From Eubacterium sp. UBA5416 (GTDB lineage Bacteria; Bacillota; Clostridia; Lachnospirales; Lachnospiraceae), in assembly GCA_002409525.1 (NCBI GenBank), contig DHNM01000022.1, forward strand, positions 1,571 to 15,962: a stretch of 14,392 bases of DNA, given 5' to 3'. Below, piece after piece: positions 1 to 7,432 of this stretch. Below the pieces are notes generated by a model. It made no database searches, had not been told where the DNA came from, and saw only the letters and a program-made list of their open reading frames with translations. Positions within the stretch are counted from its first letter, which is position 1. Each line of letters starts with the position of its first letter. The translations under genes and the position numbers were made by a program.

Positions 1-1
1 G

Positions 2-340
2 TTTCTGGGGCTTAAAAATTTTATTGACAGTGTTGGACTCGGTGAAGACAAACCCGCGAACCAGCCGGGGGCTATTCACTATGAGGGTGAGGTTTTGTCA
101 GATGCCGGTAATTCTGTTCTTGAGAGCGTATATCATACAGTGATGGATAAGTATCTCAATGTTGATATTTCATCTCAGCAGAAGAAGCAGAAGATTATCA
201 ATGAGTTTTATACAGAAGGCGCATTTCTACTGAAGGGCAGTGTTTGTTATATCGCTGAAAAGCTTGAGATGAGTGAGCCGACAGTTTACCGTTATCTTGC
301 CAAGGCGAAACAACAGCTGAAAGTGCGGAGCAATCCGTAA
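2..340 (+). CDS. YheO/DauR-type transcriptional regulator, C-terminal part (5' truncated by window edge)
   Basis: An open frame runs in from the left edge and ends at 340, giving 112 residues with no stop; the start lies outside the window. The last ~75 residues match the C-terminal helix-turn-helix of the YheO/DauR family: a helical lead-in (VLESVYHTVMDKYLNV), then FLLKGSV followed by IAEKLEMSEPTVYRYL, a clear DNA-binding helix pair. The first ~35 residues would be the linker after the PAS-like YheO sensor domain, which is off-window. Such proteins are cytoplasmic, ligand-responsive regulators. It lies 62 bp upstream of ridA on the same strand, so it may be co-transcribed with ridA-guaD and control them. 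That role is inferred from position. It is a paralogue of the complete regulator at 8711-9373. A TTG at 95 is an internal codon, not a convincing start, because coding continues upstream of it. Confidence 0.8.
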   Translation, partial: FLGLKNFIDSVGLGEDKPANQPGAIHYEGEVLSDAGNSVLESVYHTVMDKYLNVDISSQQKKQKIINEFYTEGAFLLKGSVCYIAEKLEMSEPTVYRYLAKAKQQLKVRSNP

Positions 341-402
341 GTATCACGGGGGGGCAGAAACTTTTGTCCACAATATCTATTTATTAAAAAAGGAGATCAA
401 TT

Positions 403-780
403 ATGTCAAAAGAAATCATTAACACAAAAGAAGCACCTGCAGCAATCGGACCATATGTTCAGGCGGTTAAAAGCAATGGTATTTTATTTATTTCCGGTCA
501 GCTCGGTATTGAAGCTAAAACAGGAGATCTTCCGGAAAGCGTAGAAGAGCAGGCAGAGAATTCCTTAAAAAACCTTGACGCAATTATGAAAGAAGCCGGA
601 ACAGATAAATCAAAAGTGCTTAAGACAACGATTTTTCTTGCGGATATGGGTGATTTCGGAAAAGTAAATGAGATTTATGGCAATTACTTTGAGGGAAATA
701 ATCCGGCTCGCTCCTGCTATGCAGTTGTAGGATTGCCGAAAGGTGGAAAAGTGGAAATCGAGTGTATGGTTGAGGCTTAA
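403..780 (+). CDS. ridA: RidA family reactive intermediate deaminase
   Basis: This 125-residue protein has the full length of the RidA/YjgF/UK114 family. Visible family features are IGPYVQAV near residues 15-22 (Tyr18), FISGQLG at 29-35, and the C-terminal NPARSCYAVVGLPKGGKVEIE with Arg103, Cys105 and Glu118, matching Arg105, Cys107 and Glu120 of E. coli RidA. These trimeric cytoplasmic enzymes hydrolyse 2-aminoacrylate and related enamines/imines to keto acids and ammonia, protecting PLP enzymes. The ATG at 403 follows a strong AAGGAG site. guaD starts 21 bp downstream on the same strand, suggesting an operon. The window also encodes a diaminopropionate ammonia-lyase (7433-8656), a source of 2-aminoacrylate, which gives this RidA a likely local job (inference). 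Confidence 0.93.
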   Translation: MSKEIINTKEAPAAIGPYVQAVKSNGILFISGQLGIEAKTGDLPESVEEQAENSLKNLDAIMKEAGTDKSKVLKTTIFLADMGDFGKVNEIYGNYFEGNNPARSCYAVVGLPKGGKVEIECMVEA

Positions 781-801
781 AAAAACCAGAGAGGAGATGG
801 G

Positions 802-2088
802 ATGGAGCAGAAATCTATAGAAGCCAGAATTCTGAAGGGTGATATCTGTTACAGTACGGACAAGAATACACTTAAAACATATGCTGACAGTTATTTAATT
901 CTGGAGAATGGTCTGGTAAAAGGGGTTTTTCATGAAGTACCGGAACAATATCATGACGCCTGGATGGAGGACCACAGTGGACATTTAATTATACCGGGCC
1001 TTACAGATCTGCATGTTCACGCGCCGCAGTATGCATTTCGCGGGCTGAAGATGGATCTGGAACTGCTCGAATGGCTGAATACGAATACATTTCCGGAGGA
1101 GAGTAAATACAGGGATCTTGAGTATGCAAGAAAGGCATATCAGATTTTTGCGGACGATCTGAAGAAAAGCGGAACGACGAGGGCCGGTATCTTTGCGACG
1201 ATTCATGTCCCGGCGACAGAACTACTAATGAAACTTCTGGATGAGGCCGGTATCGGTGCTTATGTCGGGAAAGTAAATATGGACCGCAACAGTCCGGATT
1301 ATCTCTGTGAAGAGAATGCGATGAAATCAGCTGCAGATACGGCTGAATGGCTTGCAAAGACACAGGATGCCTATACGCATGTAAAACCGATTCTGACGCC
1401 GAGATTTATACCGAGCTGTACCGATGAGCTGATGAGTATGCTTTCCAGAATTCAAAAGGAATTTCACGTTCCTGTCCAGTCCCATCTTTCTGAAAATATA
1501 AGCGAGATAGACTGGGTAAAGGAATTGGTACCTGAATCAAAGTTCTACGGCGATGCTTATAATCGCTTTGAGCTGTTTGGCGGAGATGTCCCCACAATCA
1601 TGGCCCATTGTGTGTATTCCTCACCAGAAGAGATGGAACTTATGAAAGATAAAGGTGTCTATATTGCTCATTGTCCTCAGTCGAATGAGAACCTGACTTC
1701 AGGAGCGGCTCCTGTTCGTCTTTATTTGGATGAGGATATGAATCTAGGTTTGGGAACCGATGTCGCCGGAGGTGCGAATCTGTCAATTTTCCGTGCAATG
1801 ACAGATGCCATTCAGGTTTCAAAACTTCGCTATCGCCTTCTGAGTGATCAGCTGAAACCGATCAGCATGGAAGAAGCCTTCTTTATGGGTACAAAGGGCG
1901 GTGGAAGTTTTTTTGGAAAAGTAGGAAGTTTTGAAGAAGGCTATGAGGGTGATGCGCTTGTTCTGGATGAGAGCAAAATCCCATATCCACAGAAACTTGA
2001 TCTGAAAGACCGCCTGGAGAGGTTCCTTTATCTTTCAGGTGATGAAGGTGTTATTCAAAAATATGTATCCGGAAGGAAACTGTTTTAA
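802..2088 (+). CDS. guaD: guanine deaminase (zinc amidohydrolase)
   Basis: This 428-residue amidohydrolase has the guanine deaminase signature. PGLTDLHVHAPQYAFRGL holds the first two metal ligands (His71, His73). TPRFIPSC lies near 199-206, QSHLSEN supplies His228 and Glu231, AHCVYSS supplies His269, HCPQSNENL follows, and LGTDVAGG supplies Asp320. The enzyme hydrolyses guanine to xanthine and ammonia in the cytoplasm, feeding guanine into xanthine breakdown. Length and motif order are typical of bacterial GuaD. The ATG at 802 follows a GAGGAG site at 791-796, and ridA ends 21 bp upstream. A hairpin terminator follows the stop. Together with the purine permease converging from the right and the ygfK/ssnA cluster, it marks the region as purine catabolism. 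SsnA (9741-11072) belongs to the same superfamily but lacks the guanine deaminase signature. Confidence 0.95.
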   Translation: MEQKSIEARILKGDICYSTDKNTLKTYADSYLILENGLVKGVFHEVPEQYHDAWMEDHSGHLIIPGLTDLHVHAPQYAFRGLKMDLELLEWLNTNTFPEESKYRDLEYARKAYQIFADDLKKSGTTRAGIFATIHVPATELLMKLLDEAGIGAYVGKVNMDRNSPDYLCEENAMKSAADTAEWLAKTQDAYTHVKPILTPRFIPSCTDELMSMLSRIQKEFHVPVQSHLSENISEIDWVKELVPESKFYGDAYNRFELFGGDVPTIMAHCVYSSPEEMELMKDKGVYIAHCPQSNENLTSGAAPVRLYLDEDMNLGLGTDVAGGANLSIFRAMTDAIQVSKLRYRLLSDQLKPISMEEAFFMGTKGGGSFFGKVGSFEEGYEGDALVLDESKIPYPQKLDLKDRLERFLYLSGDEGVIQKYVSGRKLF

Positions 2089-2127
2089 AAGCAGACCTAT
2101 CAGGCTGAATAAAACGGCGATTGCTAT

Positions 2128-2169
2128 AAAAAAGGGATATTCAAGTTTTTTATTCTTGAATATCCCTTT
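2128..2169. terminator. bidirectional intrinsic terminator between guaD and the permease
   Basis: A perfect 15-bp inverted repeat (AAAGGGATATTCAAG at 2131-2145, its complement at 2155-2169) encloses a 9-nt T-rich loop. Read on the minus strand, the stem is followed directly by a run of T residues (the A-run at 2128-2133), a classic terminator for the permease transcript. On the plus strand the stem is followed only by TTTATAT, so it is a weaker but plausible terminator for guaD. Confidence 0.8.
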
Positions 2170-2180
2170 ATATGATACAC

Positions 2181-2212
2181 GGATTACTCTGCGCTTTGCG
2201 CTCACGTAATCC
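2181..2212. repeat. short palindrome, hairpin-forming
   Basis: GGATTAC at 2181-2187 pairs perfectly with GTAATCC at 2206-2212, and a GCGC-TTT-GCGC mini-hairpin lies between them. No T-run follows on either strand, so it is not an obvious terminator. It is the middle of three consecutive palindromes in the convergent intergenic region. Confidence 0.5.
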
Positions 2213-2261
2213 TAAAAACATTCGAATTACGCCCTAATCGGGTTGCATTCTCATGTTTTGC

Positions 2262-2316
2262 GGGTCCCAAGGCCATGCTTTTTCATGCGAGCATGAAACG
2301 CATGACCTTGGGACCC
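2262..2316. repeat. long imperfect palindrome directly after the permease stop
   Basis: A 55-bp inverted repeat begins GGGTCCCAAGG and ends CCTTGGGACCC, with an inner TTTCATGC/GCATGAAA stem around a three-base loop and a few mismatches between the two halves. It lies 10 bp beyond the permease stop codon on the minus strand. Neither side carries a T-run, so it resembles a REP-like or mRNA-stabilising element rather than an intrinsic terminator. The actual terminator appears to be the one at 2128-2169. Confidence 0.6.
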
Positions 2317-2326
2317 TGGTATCATA

Positions 2327-3685
2327 TTATTTCTTTGTTTCAACGGTTTCATTATCTTCTTTTGGGATAATGATATTAAGCAGAACAGCCATAATAGTGG
2401 CGATTACTACAGGTGATTTTCCAAATACAGTCGTAACCCATGCAGGAAATGCGGCAAGGGCACCACTTACTTCAGAAATTCCAACACCGAGTGCCGCAGA
2501 TAGACCTACAATGGAAGTACTCCGATAATCCATTCCGGACCCGGCAACTAATTTCATTCCGGTCATTGCGATAGACGCGAAGACACCGATTGTTGCACCG
2601 CCTAACACACAATATGGTACCGTAGTGAGGACTGCTGAGAATTTCGGAATAATCCCTGCAATAAGAAGTATCAGTGCAGCAAGGCCGAATACACAACGGT
2701 TTACAACCTTTGTCGTTGTGACTATACCGACATTCTGTCCGTACGGGTTAGATGGAAGACATCCGAATAGGGCCGAGATCATATTGGTTATTCCGAATCC
2801 GACGATGCCACCCTGCAGTTCTTTATCTGTAGGTTCACGGTCAAGGCCTCCGGATGTAACTGCTGAAAAGTCACCGAGTGACTGAATTGAGTTGATCATA
2901 AACAAAACTCCAAACGCAAAGCAGGCGGAGAACTCAAATTTCGGTTTAATCGGCAGAAAGCGGGGGAGTTGAAATGCACTGGCCTGTTCGATACTTGTAA
3001 AATCCACCATACCAAAGAAGTAGGAGATGATGTATCCGGCAACTACACCGATCAGAATAGAAGCAAGCTTCCAGACACCCTTGCCAAAGTGATTGAGAAC
3101 GGTGACAATTGCAAGTGTAATCAATGCAATCAGCCAGTTCTGCCAGGATCCGAAGTTTTCGCTCCCTTTTCCTCCGGCCATGTACTCGACGGCTGTCGGA
3201 TATAAGGATAGACCAATCGTGAATACAACAGTTCCCGTCACAATCGGGGGAAAGAATTTACGGATTTTCTTCATGAGAAGACCGGCAATGATAGCGACAA
3301 TCCCCCCCACAAGCTGCCCGCCCAGAACTGTGGCAATATCAGATTCCGCTGCGATAGACTGCATCGTTGGAACATAGGCGAAACTTACCCCCAGGATTAC
3401 TGGAAGCCCGGATCCCAATTGGATTTTATGACCAAATAGATGAATTGGAAATAATTGCAGAAGTGTGGAGACTGCGGAAAATACCAGAGCGGCCTGTATA
3501 AGAATTACTTGTGTTTTATTTGAAACACCGGCGGCAGAAGTGACGATAATTACCGGTGTAACACACCCGACGATCATGGCTATAACATGCTGCAGAGCCA
3601 GTGGCAGTGCTTGTGAAAATTTCGGTACGCCTTCTAATTCAAAAAGTGAGGCGTTTTTCTTAAACGTTTGTGTAGTTTCAGACAT
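2327..3685 (-). CDS. NCS2/NAT family purine (xanthine/urate-type) permease
   Basis: This 452-residue, very hydrophobic protein matches the length and fold of NCS2 nucleobase transporters (family fold: 14 membrane segments). It carries the family signature QNVGIVTTTK at residues 317-326 and the conserved TM1 histidine in LQHVIAM (His33). Such proteins import xanthine, urate or uracil by cation symport across the inner membrane. By my recalled alignment with E. coli XanQ, the TM8 glutamate (XanQ Glu272) is Gln268 and the XanQ Asp304 position is Phe297, while Asp272 (XanQ Asp276), Gln317 and Asn318 are kept; XanQ Asn93 corresponds to Ser101. Substrate is therefore open, and context favours a purine such as urate or xanthine. 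The start at 3685 has only a modest GAGAG site. It is the last gene of the minus-strand operon, behind a hairpin at 3706-3776 that may control read-through. Confidence 0.9.
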   Translation of the reverse strand: MSETTQTFKKNASLFELEGVPKFSQALPLALQHVIAMIVGCVTPVIIVTSAAGVSNKTQVILIQAALVFSAVSTLLQLFPIHLFGHKIQLGSGLPVILGVSFAYVPTMQSIAAESDIATVLGGQLVGGIVAIIAGLLMKKIRKFFPPIVTGTVVFTIGLSLYPTAVEYMAGGKGSENFGSWQNWLIALITLAIVTVLNHFGKGVWKLASILIGVVAGYIISYFFGMVDFTSIEQASAFQLPRFLPIKPKFEFSACFAFGVLFMINSIQSLGDFSAVTSGGLDREPTDKELQGGIVGFGITNMISALFGCLPSNPYGQNVGIVTTTKVVNRCVFGLAALILLIAGIIPKFSAVLTTVPYCVLGGATIGVFASIAMTGMKLVAGSGMDYRSTSIVGLSAALGVGISEVSGALAAFPAWVTTVFGKSPVVIATIMAVLLNIIIPKEDNETVETKK

Positions 3686-3705
3686 TATTTATCTCTCTTT
3701 CCAGA

Positions 3706-3776
3706 TTAAAAAAATACAAAAGGCATGACAGATCTAACCCGTGGGACATAAGTCACACGGCCTTATCTGACATGCC
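3706..3776 (-). terminator. structured hairpin with T-tail: terminator or attenuator ahead of the permease
   Basis: Read on the minus strand, GGCATGTCAGAT (3776-3765) pairs with ATCTGTCATGCC (3733-3722) over 12 positions with one mismatch. Within it a second stem, CCGTG/CACGG, is extended by GAC/GTC around a TTAT loop. An unpaired AAGG/GTTAG internal loop separates the two stems. The outer stem runs straight into TTTTGTATTTTTTT, a typical intrinsic terminator tail. It sits 21 bp upstream of the permease start and 35 bp after the carbamate kinase stop. It may end the ygeX-ygeY-ygeW-kinase transcript or act as a regulated attenuator. It does not match a purine riboswitch core that I can recognise. 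Confidence 0.7.
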
Positions 3777-3811
3777 AGAATAGAAAACAACCATATTCTT
3801 ATAAACTTTGG

Positions 3812-4756
3812 TTACTGATGAATATGAGTTCCTGTTTCTCCAAGGATGCCTTCTTTTGCTTTCTCCAGCAGAGTAATTAAAGCAGTTCTGCCAGGTTTTG
3901 ATTCAGCGAAAGTAACAGCTGCCTGTACTTTCGGAAGCATGGAGCCCGGAGCAAATTGTCCCTGATCCATGTATTTCTTTGCTGTATCACAATCGAGGTC
4001 ATCCAGCCATTTCTCTTCCGGCTTTCCGAAGTTAATTGCTACTTTTTCAACTGCAGTCAAGATGATCAGATAGTCTGCATCAAGTTGTTCTGCGAGGAGT
4101 TCACTTGCAAAATCTTTATCAATTACAGCACTTGATCCTCTTAAATGATTTCCTTCACGAGTAACAGGAATTCCACCGCCACCGCAGGCGATGACAAGCT
4201 GCCCTGATTCCATCAGTGAACGAATTGCATCAATCTCTATGATTTCTGCCGGCTTCGGAGATGCCACCACGCGGCGATAACCGCGTCCGGCGTCTTCTTT
4301 TATGACATAATCATAGTTTTTCTCTGCGAAATCAGCTTCTTCCCTAGACATAAAATGTCCGATAGGTTTGGAAGGATTAGCAAATGCGGGATCATCTTTA
4401 TCTACACGAACCTGAGTGATCATCGTTGCAACCGGCATATTCTTGATCTTGCGGTTGTACAATTCTTCTCTCAATGCGTTTTGCAGATCGTAGCCAATAT
4501 AAGCCTGACTCATTGCAACAGAGACAGAGAGGGGAGTGTTCGGCTGATCTGGATTCTCTCTGGATAGGGCCGCCATGGCATTGTTAATCATGCCGACCTG
4601 AGGTCCGTTTCCATGTACGATGACGACCTCGCATCCCTCTTCGATCAGATCCACGACCGCCTTAGCTGTGGTCTTAACCGCAGCCATCTGTTCCGGAAGA
4701 GTATTGCCAAGAGCATTACCTCCAAGAGCGATGACTATACGCTTTTTGTCTTTCAT
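3812..4756 (-). CDS. arcC: carbamate kinase (YqeA/ArcC type)
   Basis: From the ATG at 4756 the protein has 314 residues, the usual length for carbamate kinase. Motifs in order are ALGGNAL (10-16), HGNGPQVG (48-55), DAGRGYRRVVASP (155-167), ACGGGGIPV (190-198), AVIDKD (210-215) and FAPGSMLPKV near the C-terminus. The enzyme converts carbamoyl phosphate and ADP to ATP plus carbamate (then CO2 and ammonia). A GTG at 4765 would add three residues but lies inside the AAAGGTG ribosome binding site, which is correctly spaced (6 nt) from the ATG, so I chose the ATG. It lies 24 bp after ygeW, as expected if YgeW releases carbamoyl phosphate in a catabolic direction; the pair would be the ATP-yielding step. 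In E. coli the matching gene of this cluster is yqeA. Confidence 0.94.
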   Translation of the reverse strand: MKDKKRIVIALGGNALGNTLPEQMAAVKTTAKAVVDLIEEGCEVVIVHGNGPQVGMINNAMAALSRENPDQPNTPLSVSVAMSQAYIGYDLQNALREELYNRKIKNMPVATMITQVRVDKDDPAFANPSKPIGHFMSREEADFAEKNYDYVIKEDAGRGYRRVVASPKPAEIIEIDAIRSLMESGQLVIACGGGGIPVTREGNHLRGSSAVIDKDFASELLAEQLDADYLIILTAVEKVAINFGKPEEKWLDDLDCDTAKKYMDQGQFAPGSMLPKVQAAVTFAESKPGRTALITLLEKAKEGILGETGTHIHQ

Positions 4757-4780
4757 ATTATTCACCTTTTTTCTTGACTT

Positions 4781-5974
4781 TTATTCGAAAATCCTGGGAG
4801 TTTTACGTTCTTCCAGTTTCTTTAATACTTCCTGCGGATTTTCAAATTTGCTTAAGAAAATCATGGCTGCAATAACATAAGGTTTGTAGCTTGCTTCTTT
4901 ATAAAGAGGATCACGATAACGATCGAATACGGAAGCATCCACTTCACCCTCTTCACAGCTGACACCGTTAATATCAGCAGGCAGGCAGTGGAGATAAAGA
5001 GCTTTACCGTCTTTTGTGGTTTTCATCAGCTCTTCTGTACAGCACCAGTCTTTATGCTCTGCGTTTTGAGCGAGGAGTTTCTGCTCCAGATCGTCAATAC
5101 CGGCCTGATCACCTTTTGCGTAAAGATCAGTACGTTTTTCCATAGCGGCAAATGGAGCCCAGCTCTTAGGATAAACGATATCAGCGTCTTCGAATGCATC
5201 TTTCATGTCATGAGTTACACGGAAAGTTCCTCCTGATTTCTCAGCATTCTTCTCAGCAACTTTTTCAACGTCGGGCATGATTTCATATCCTTCAGGATGA
5301 GCCAGTACAACGTCCATTCCCATACGTGTCATCAGTCCGACAACGCCCTGGGGAACAGAGAGAGGTTTTCCATAAGAAGGAGAGTAAGCCCAGGACATAG
5401 CAAGCTTCTTTCCTTTCAGATTTTCAACTCCGCCAAAATGATGGATGATGCTGAGCATATCAGCCATACACTGTGTCGGGTGGTCAATATCACACTGCAG
5501 ACTTACAAGGGTAGGACGCTGTTCGAGAATTCCGTCGGCATATCCCTGTTTTACTGCGTCAGAAACTTCGTGCATATAAGCATTACCTTTTCCGATATAC
5601 ATATCATCACGGATACCAATGACATCAGCCATAAAGGAAATCATATTAGCTGTCTCACGTACCGTCTCACCGTGGGCAACCTGAGATTTTTTCTCATCCA
5701 GATCCTGAACTTCAAGACCTAAAAGGTTACAGGCAGAAGAGAAAGAGAAACGTGTTCTTGTGGAATTATCACGGAAAAGTGAAATCCCAAGACCGCTTTC
5801 AAAAACTTTCGTGGAAATGTTGTTTTCACGCATAAAACGAAGTGCGTCAGCAACAGTCCAGACAGCTTCCAGTTCATCATCTGTTTTTTCCCATGTCAGG
5901 AAAAAATCATTTTTATACATTTCTTTAAAGTTAAGTTTGTTCAGCTTATCAATGTAATCTTGTAATGTTTTCAT
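4781..5974 (-). CDS. ygeW: knotted carbamoyltransferase YgeW
   Basis: At 397 residues this matches E. coli YgeW in size and is longer than ordinary ornithine carbamoyltransferases. The carbamoyl-phosphate motif is STRTR at 71-75 (after FRDN). HPTQ follows at 165-168, and the second-substrate region carries HCLPADI at 329-335. YgeW belongs to the knotted transcarbamylase branch and is regarded as catabolic; its physiological amino substrate is not settled. Context (YgeX downstream of a diamino acid, carbamate kinase next door) suggests it removes a carbamoyl group from a ureido intermediate to give carbamoyl phosphate (inference). The ATG at 5974 follows an AAGGAG site. A 24-nt hairpin lies between ygeY and this gene. 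arcC follows 24 bp later. Confidence 0.94.
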   Translation of the reverse strand: MKTLQDYIDKLNKLNFKEMYKNDFFLTWEKTDDELEAVWTVADALRFMRENNISTKVFESGLGISLFRDNSTRTRFSFSSACNLLGLEVQDLDEKKSQVAHGETVRETANMISFMADVIGIRDDMYIGKGNAYMHEVSDAVKQGYADGILEQRPTLVSLQCDIDHPTQCMADMLSIIHHFGGVENLKGKKLAMSWAYSPSYGKPLSVPQGVVGLMTRMGMDVVLAHPEGYEIMPDVEKVAEKNAEKSGGTFRVTHDMKDAFEDADIVYPKSWAPFAAMEKRTDLYAKGDQAGIDDLEQKLLAQNAEHKDWCCTEELMKTTKDGKALYLHCLPADINGVSCEEGEVDASVFDRYRDPLYKEASYKPYVIAAMIFLSKFENPQEVLKKLEERKTPRIFE

Positions 5975-6001
5975 TTAAAATCTCCTTAGCTTTTTAATAA
6001 T

Positions 6002-6025
6002 GGGGTCAAAGGGTTCTTTGACCCC
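6002..6025. repeat. perfect intercistronic palindrome between ygeY and ygeW
   Basis: GGGGTCAAAG (6002-6011) and CTTTGACCCC (6016-6025) form a perfect 10-bp stem with a 4-nt loop, 10 bp after the ygeY stop. No T-run follows on the minus strand (ATTATTAAAAAG comes next), so transcription should continue into ygeW. It could be a processing or stability element, or partial attenuation of the distal genes. Its outer stem style (GGGGTCAAAG) recalls the GGGTCCCAAGG palindrome at 2262-2316. Confidence 0.75.
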
Positions 6026-6035
6026 AGAGTGTTGT

Positions 6036-7349
6036 CTATTTATTAAAATAGATGGTGGGAAGCGCAGCGAAAACGGAAGCACAGGTAACAAGATCCTGTT
6101 TCCATGTAATTTCGTTTGGAGCATGTGCCTGATCTTCAGCACCGGGTCCGAATCCGATGCATGGAATGTTGTTACGTCCCATGATTGTCACACCATTTGT
6201 AGAGAATGTCCATTTATCAGTCAGAGGACGATCTTTTCTGGCATCGATAGTCTCTTTAGAGCCGATTCGTTTTTCACCATACAGCGACGTATAAGCTTCC
6301 TGCATAGCCTGAGTTACTTTGTGATCTTCCGGAATAACCCATGTCGGGAAATAGCACTCAATTGGATAAGTCAGCCCTTTATAAGAAGGACGAGAATATT
6401 CATACATAGAAACATTGATGTCATCTCCGTATTTCTTTACGCTTGGAAGATTACGGATTTCTTCCAGGCAGCTTTCCCATGTCTCACCGGCGGTCATACG
6501 GCGGTCAAGAGAGATAGAGCAGGAGTCTGCGACTGCGCAGCGGCTTGGTGATGTGAAGAAAATCTCAGAAGCTGCAATAGTTCCACGTCCCAGGAACTGT
6601 GCCTCTTTGTATTGCGGATTATATTTCTCGTCGAGCATTTTAACCAGACCTTTGACTTCTCTGTCATCAGCGGCATCATTTTCATTTAAAGCTCTGACAT
6701 CCTGAAGTATATCGGCCATCTTATAGATTGCGTTATCCCCGCGTTCCGGAGCTGAACCATGGCAGGATACTCCCTTTGCGTCAACTCGTATTTCCATACG
6801 TCCACGATGTCCGCGATAGATGCCGCCGTCTGTAGGTTCTGTGGAAACAACAAATTCAGGTCGAATCTTATCTTCATGAATGATATACTGCCAGCAGAGA
6901 CCATCACAGTCTTCTTCCTGAACGGTACCGGTAACAAGAACTGTGTATTTATCACTTAAAAGTCCGAGATCTTTCATGATTCTTGCACCATATACAGCAG
7001 AAACAATACCGCCGAGCTGATCGGATACGCCACGTCCGCCGATTTCTGTATCACTTTCAAATCCGTCATATGGATCAAAGTTCCAGTTCTTCTTATTGCC
7101 GATTCCGACCGTATCTATATGGCCGTCGAATGCTACCAGCGTCTTACCTGTTCCCATATAACCCAGAACATTTCCCATAGGATCGATATCTACTTTGTCG
7201 AAATCCAGTTTTCGCATCTCTTCTGCGATTCTTTCTACATGATCTTTTTCACCGGCACTTTCTCCTGGAAATTTTACGATATCACGCAGAAACTTTGTCA
7301 TATCAGCCTGATAAGCCTGAGCAGATTCTTTAATTTTGTTTAAATCCAT
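6036..7349 (-). CDS. ygeY: YgeY, M20-family metallohydrolase of the selenium/purine cluster
   Basis: This 437-residue M20 hydrolase carries the expected dinuclear metal site. FDGHIDTV holds His77 and Asp79, GRGVSDQLGG holds the bridging Asp110, VQEEDCDG holds the catalytic Glu145 and ligand Glu146, STEPT holds Glu171, and GPGAEDQAHAPNE holds His409. A dimerisation/lid domain lies roughly at 180-300 and contains SCHGSAPERG. M20 enzymes cleave amide bonds in the cytoplasm; the YgeY subgroup is known mainly by its genome linkage to selenium-dependent hydroxylase genes. Here it probably removes a carbamoyl or ureido group from a purine ring-opening product (inference). The ATG at 7349 has a near-perfect AAGGAGGT site. 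It lies 83 bp after ygeX. Confidence 0.93.
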   Translation of the reverse strand: MDLNKIKESAQAYQADMTKFLRDIVKFPGESAGEKDHVERIAEEMRKLDFDKVDIDPMGNVLGYMGTGKTLVAFDGHIDTVGIGNKKNWNFDPYDGFESDTEIGGRGVSDQLGGIVSAVYGARIMKDLGLLSDKYTVLVTGTVQEEDCDGLCWQYIIHEDKIRPEFVVSTEPTDGGIYRGHRGRMEIRVDAKGVSCHGSAPERGDNAIYKMADILQDVRALNENDAADDREVKGLVKMLDEKYNPQYKEAQFLGRGTIAASEIFFTSPSRCAVADSCSISLDRRMTAGETWESCLEEIRNLPSVKKYGDDINVSMYEYSRPSYKGLTYPIECYFPTWVIPEDHKVTQAMQEAYTSLYGEKRIGSKETIDARKDRPLTDKWTFSTNGVTIMGRNNIPCIGFGPGAEDQAHAPNEITWKQDLVTCASVFAALPTIYFNK

Positions 7350-7432
7350 TTAGTTACCTCCTTGGTTTGCTAATATTAAGTTGATTTGTTCTCCTGTTTG
7401 TTCGGGACTGTTTTGCACCCGGGATTCTTGTA

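Noticed and set aside
1001..1363. 120-codon minus-strand frame inside guaD
   Set aside because: It is antisense to the guanine deaminase catalytic core and shows no recognisable protein features.
3686..3811. Purine riboswitch upstream of the permease
   Set aside because: The conserved three-way-junction core of purine riboswitches is not visible; the structure is a linear two-tier hairpin with a terminator tail.
4757..4765. GTG start at 4765 for the carbamate kinase, adding three residues
   Set aside because: The GTG lies within the AAAGGTG ribosome binding site, which is well placed for the ATG at 4756; the family normally starts just before the ALGGNAL strand.
5297..6551. Open frames on the plus strand across ygeW and ygeY (5297-5722, 6000-6551)
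   Set aside because: They are antisense to well-recognised enzymes, with unbalanced composition and no ribosome binding site; treated as shadows.
7350..7432. Hairpin or terminator between ygeX and ygeY
   Set aside because: Only very short complementary pieces (around CCCGGG and GTCCCG) are present, with no stable stem or T-run.
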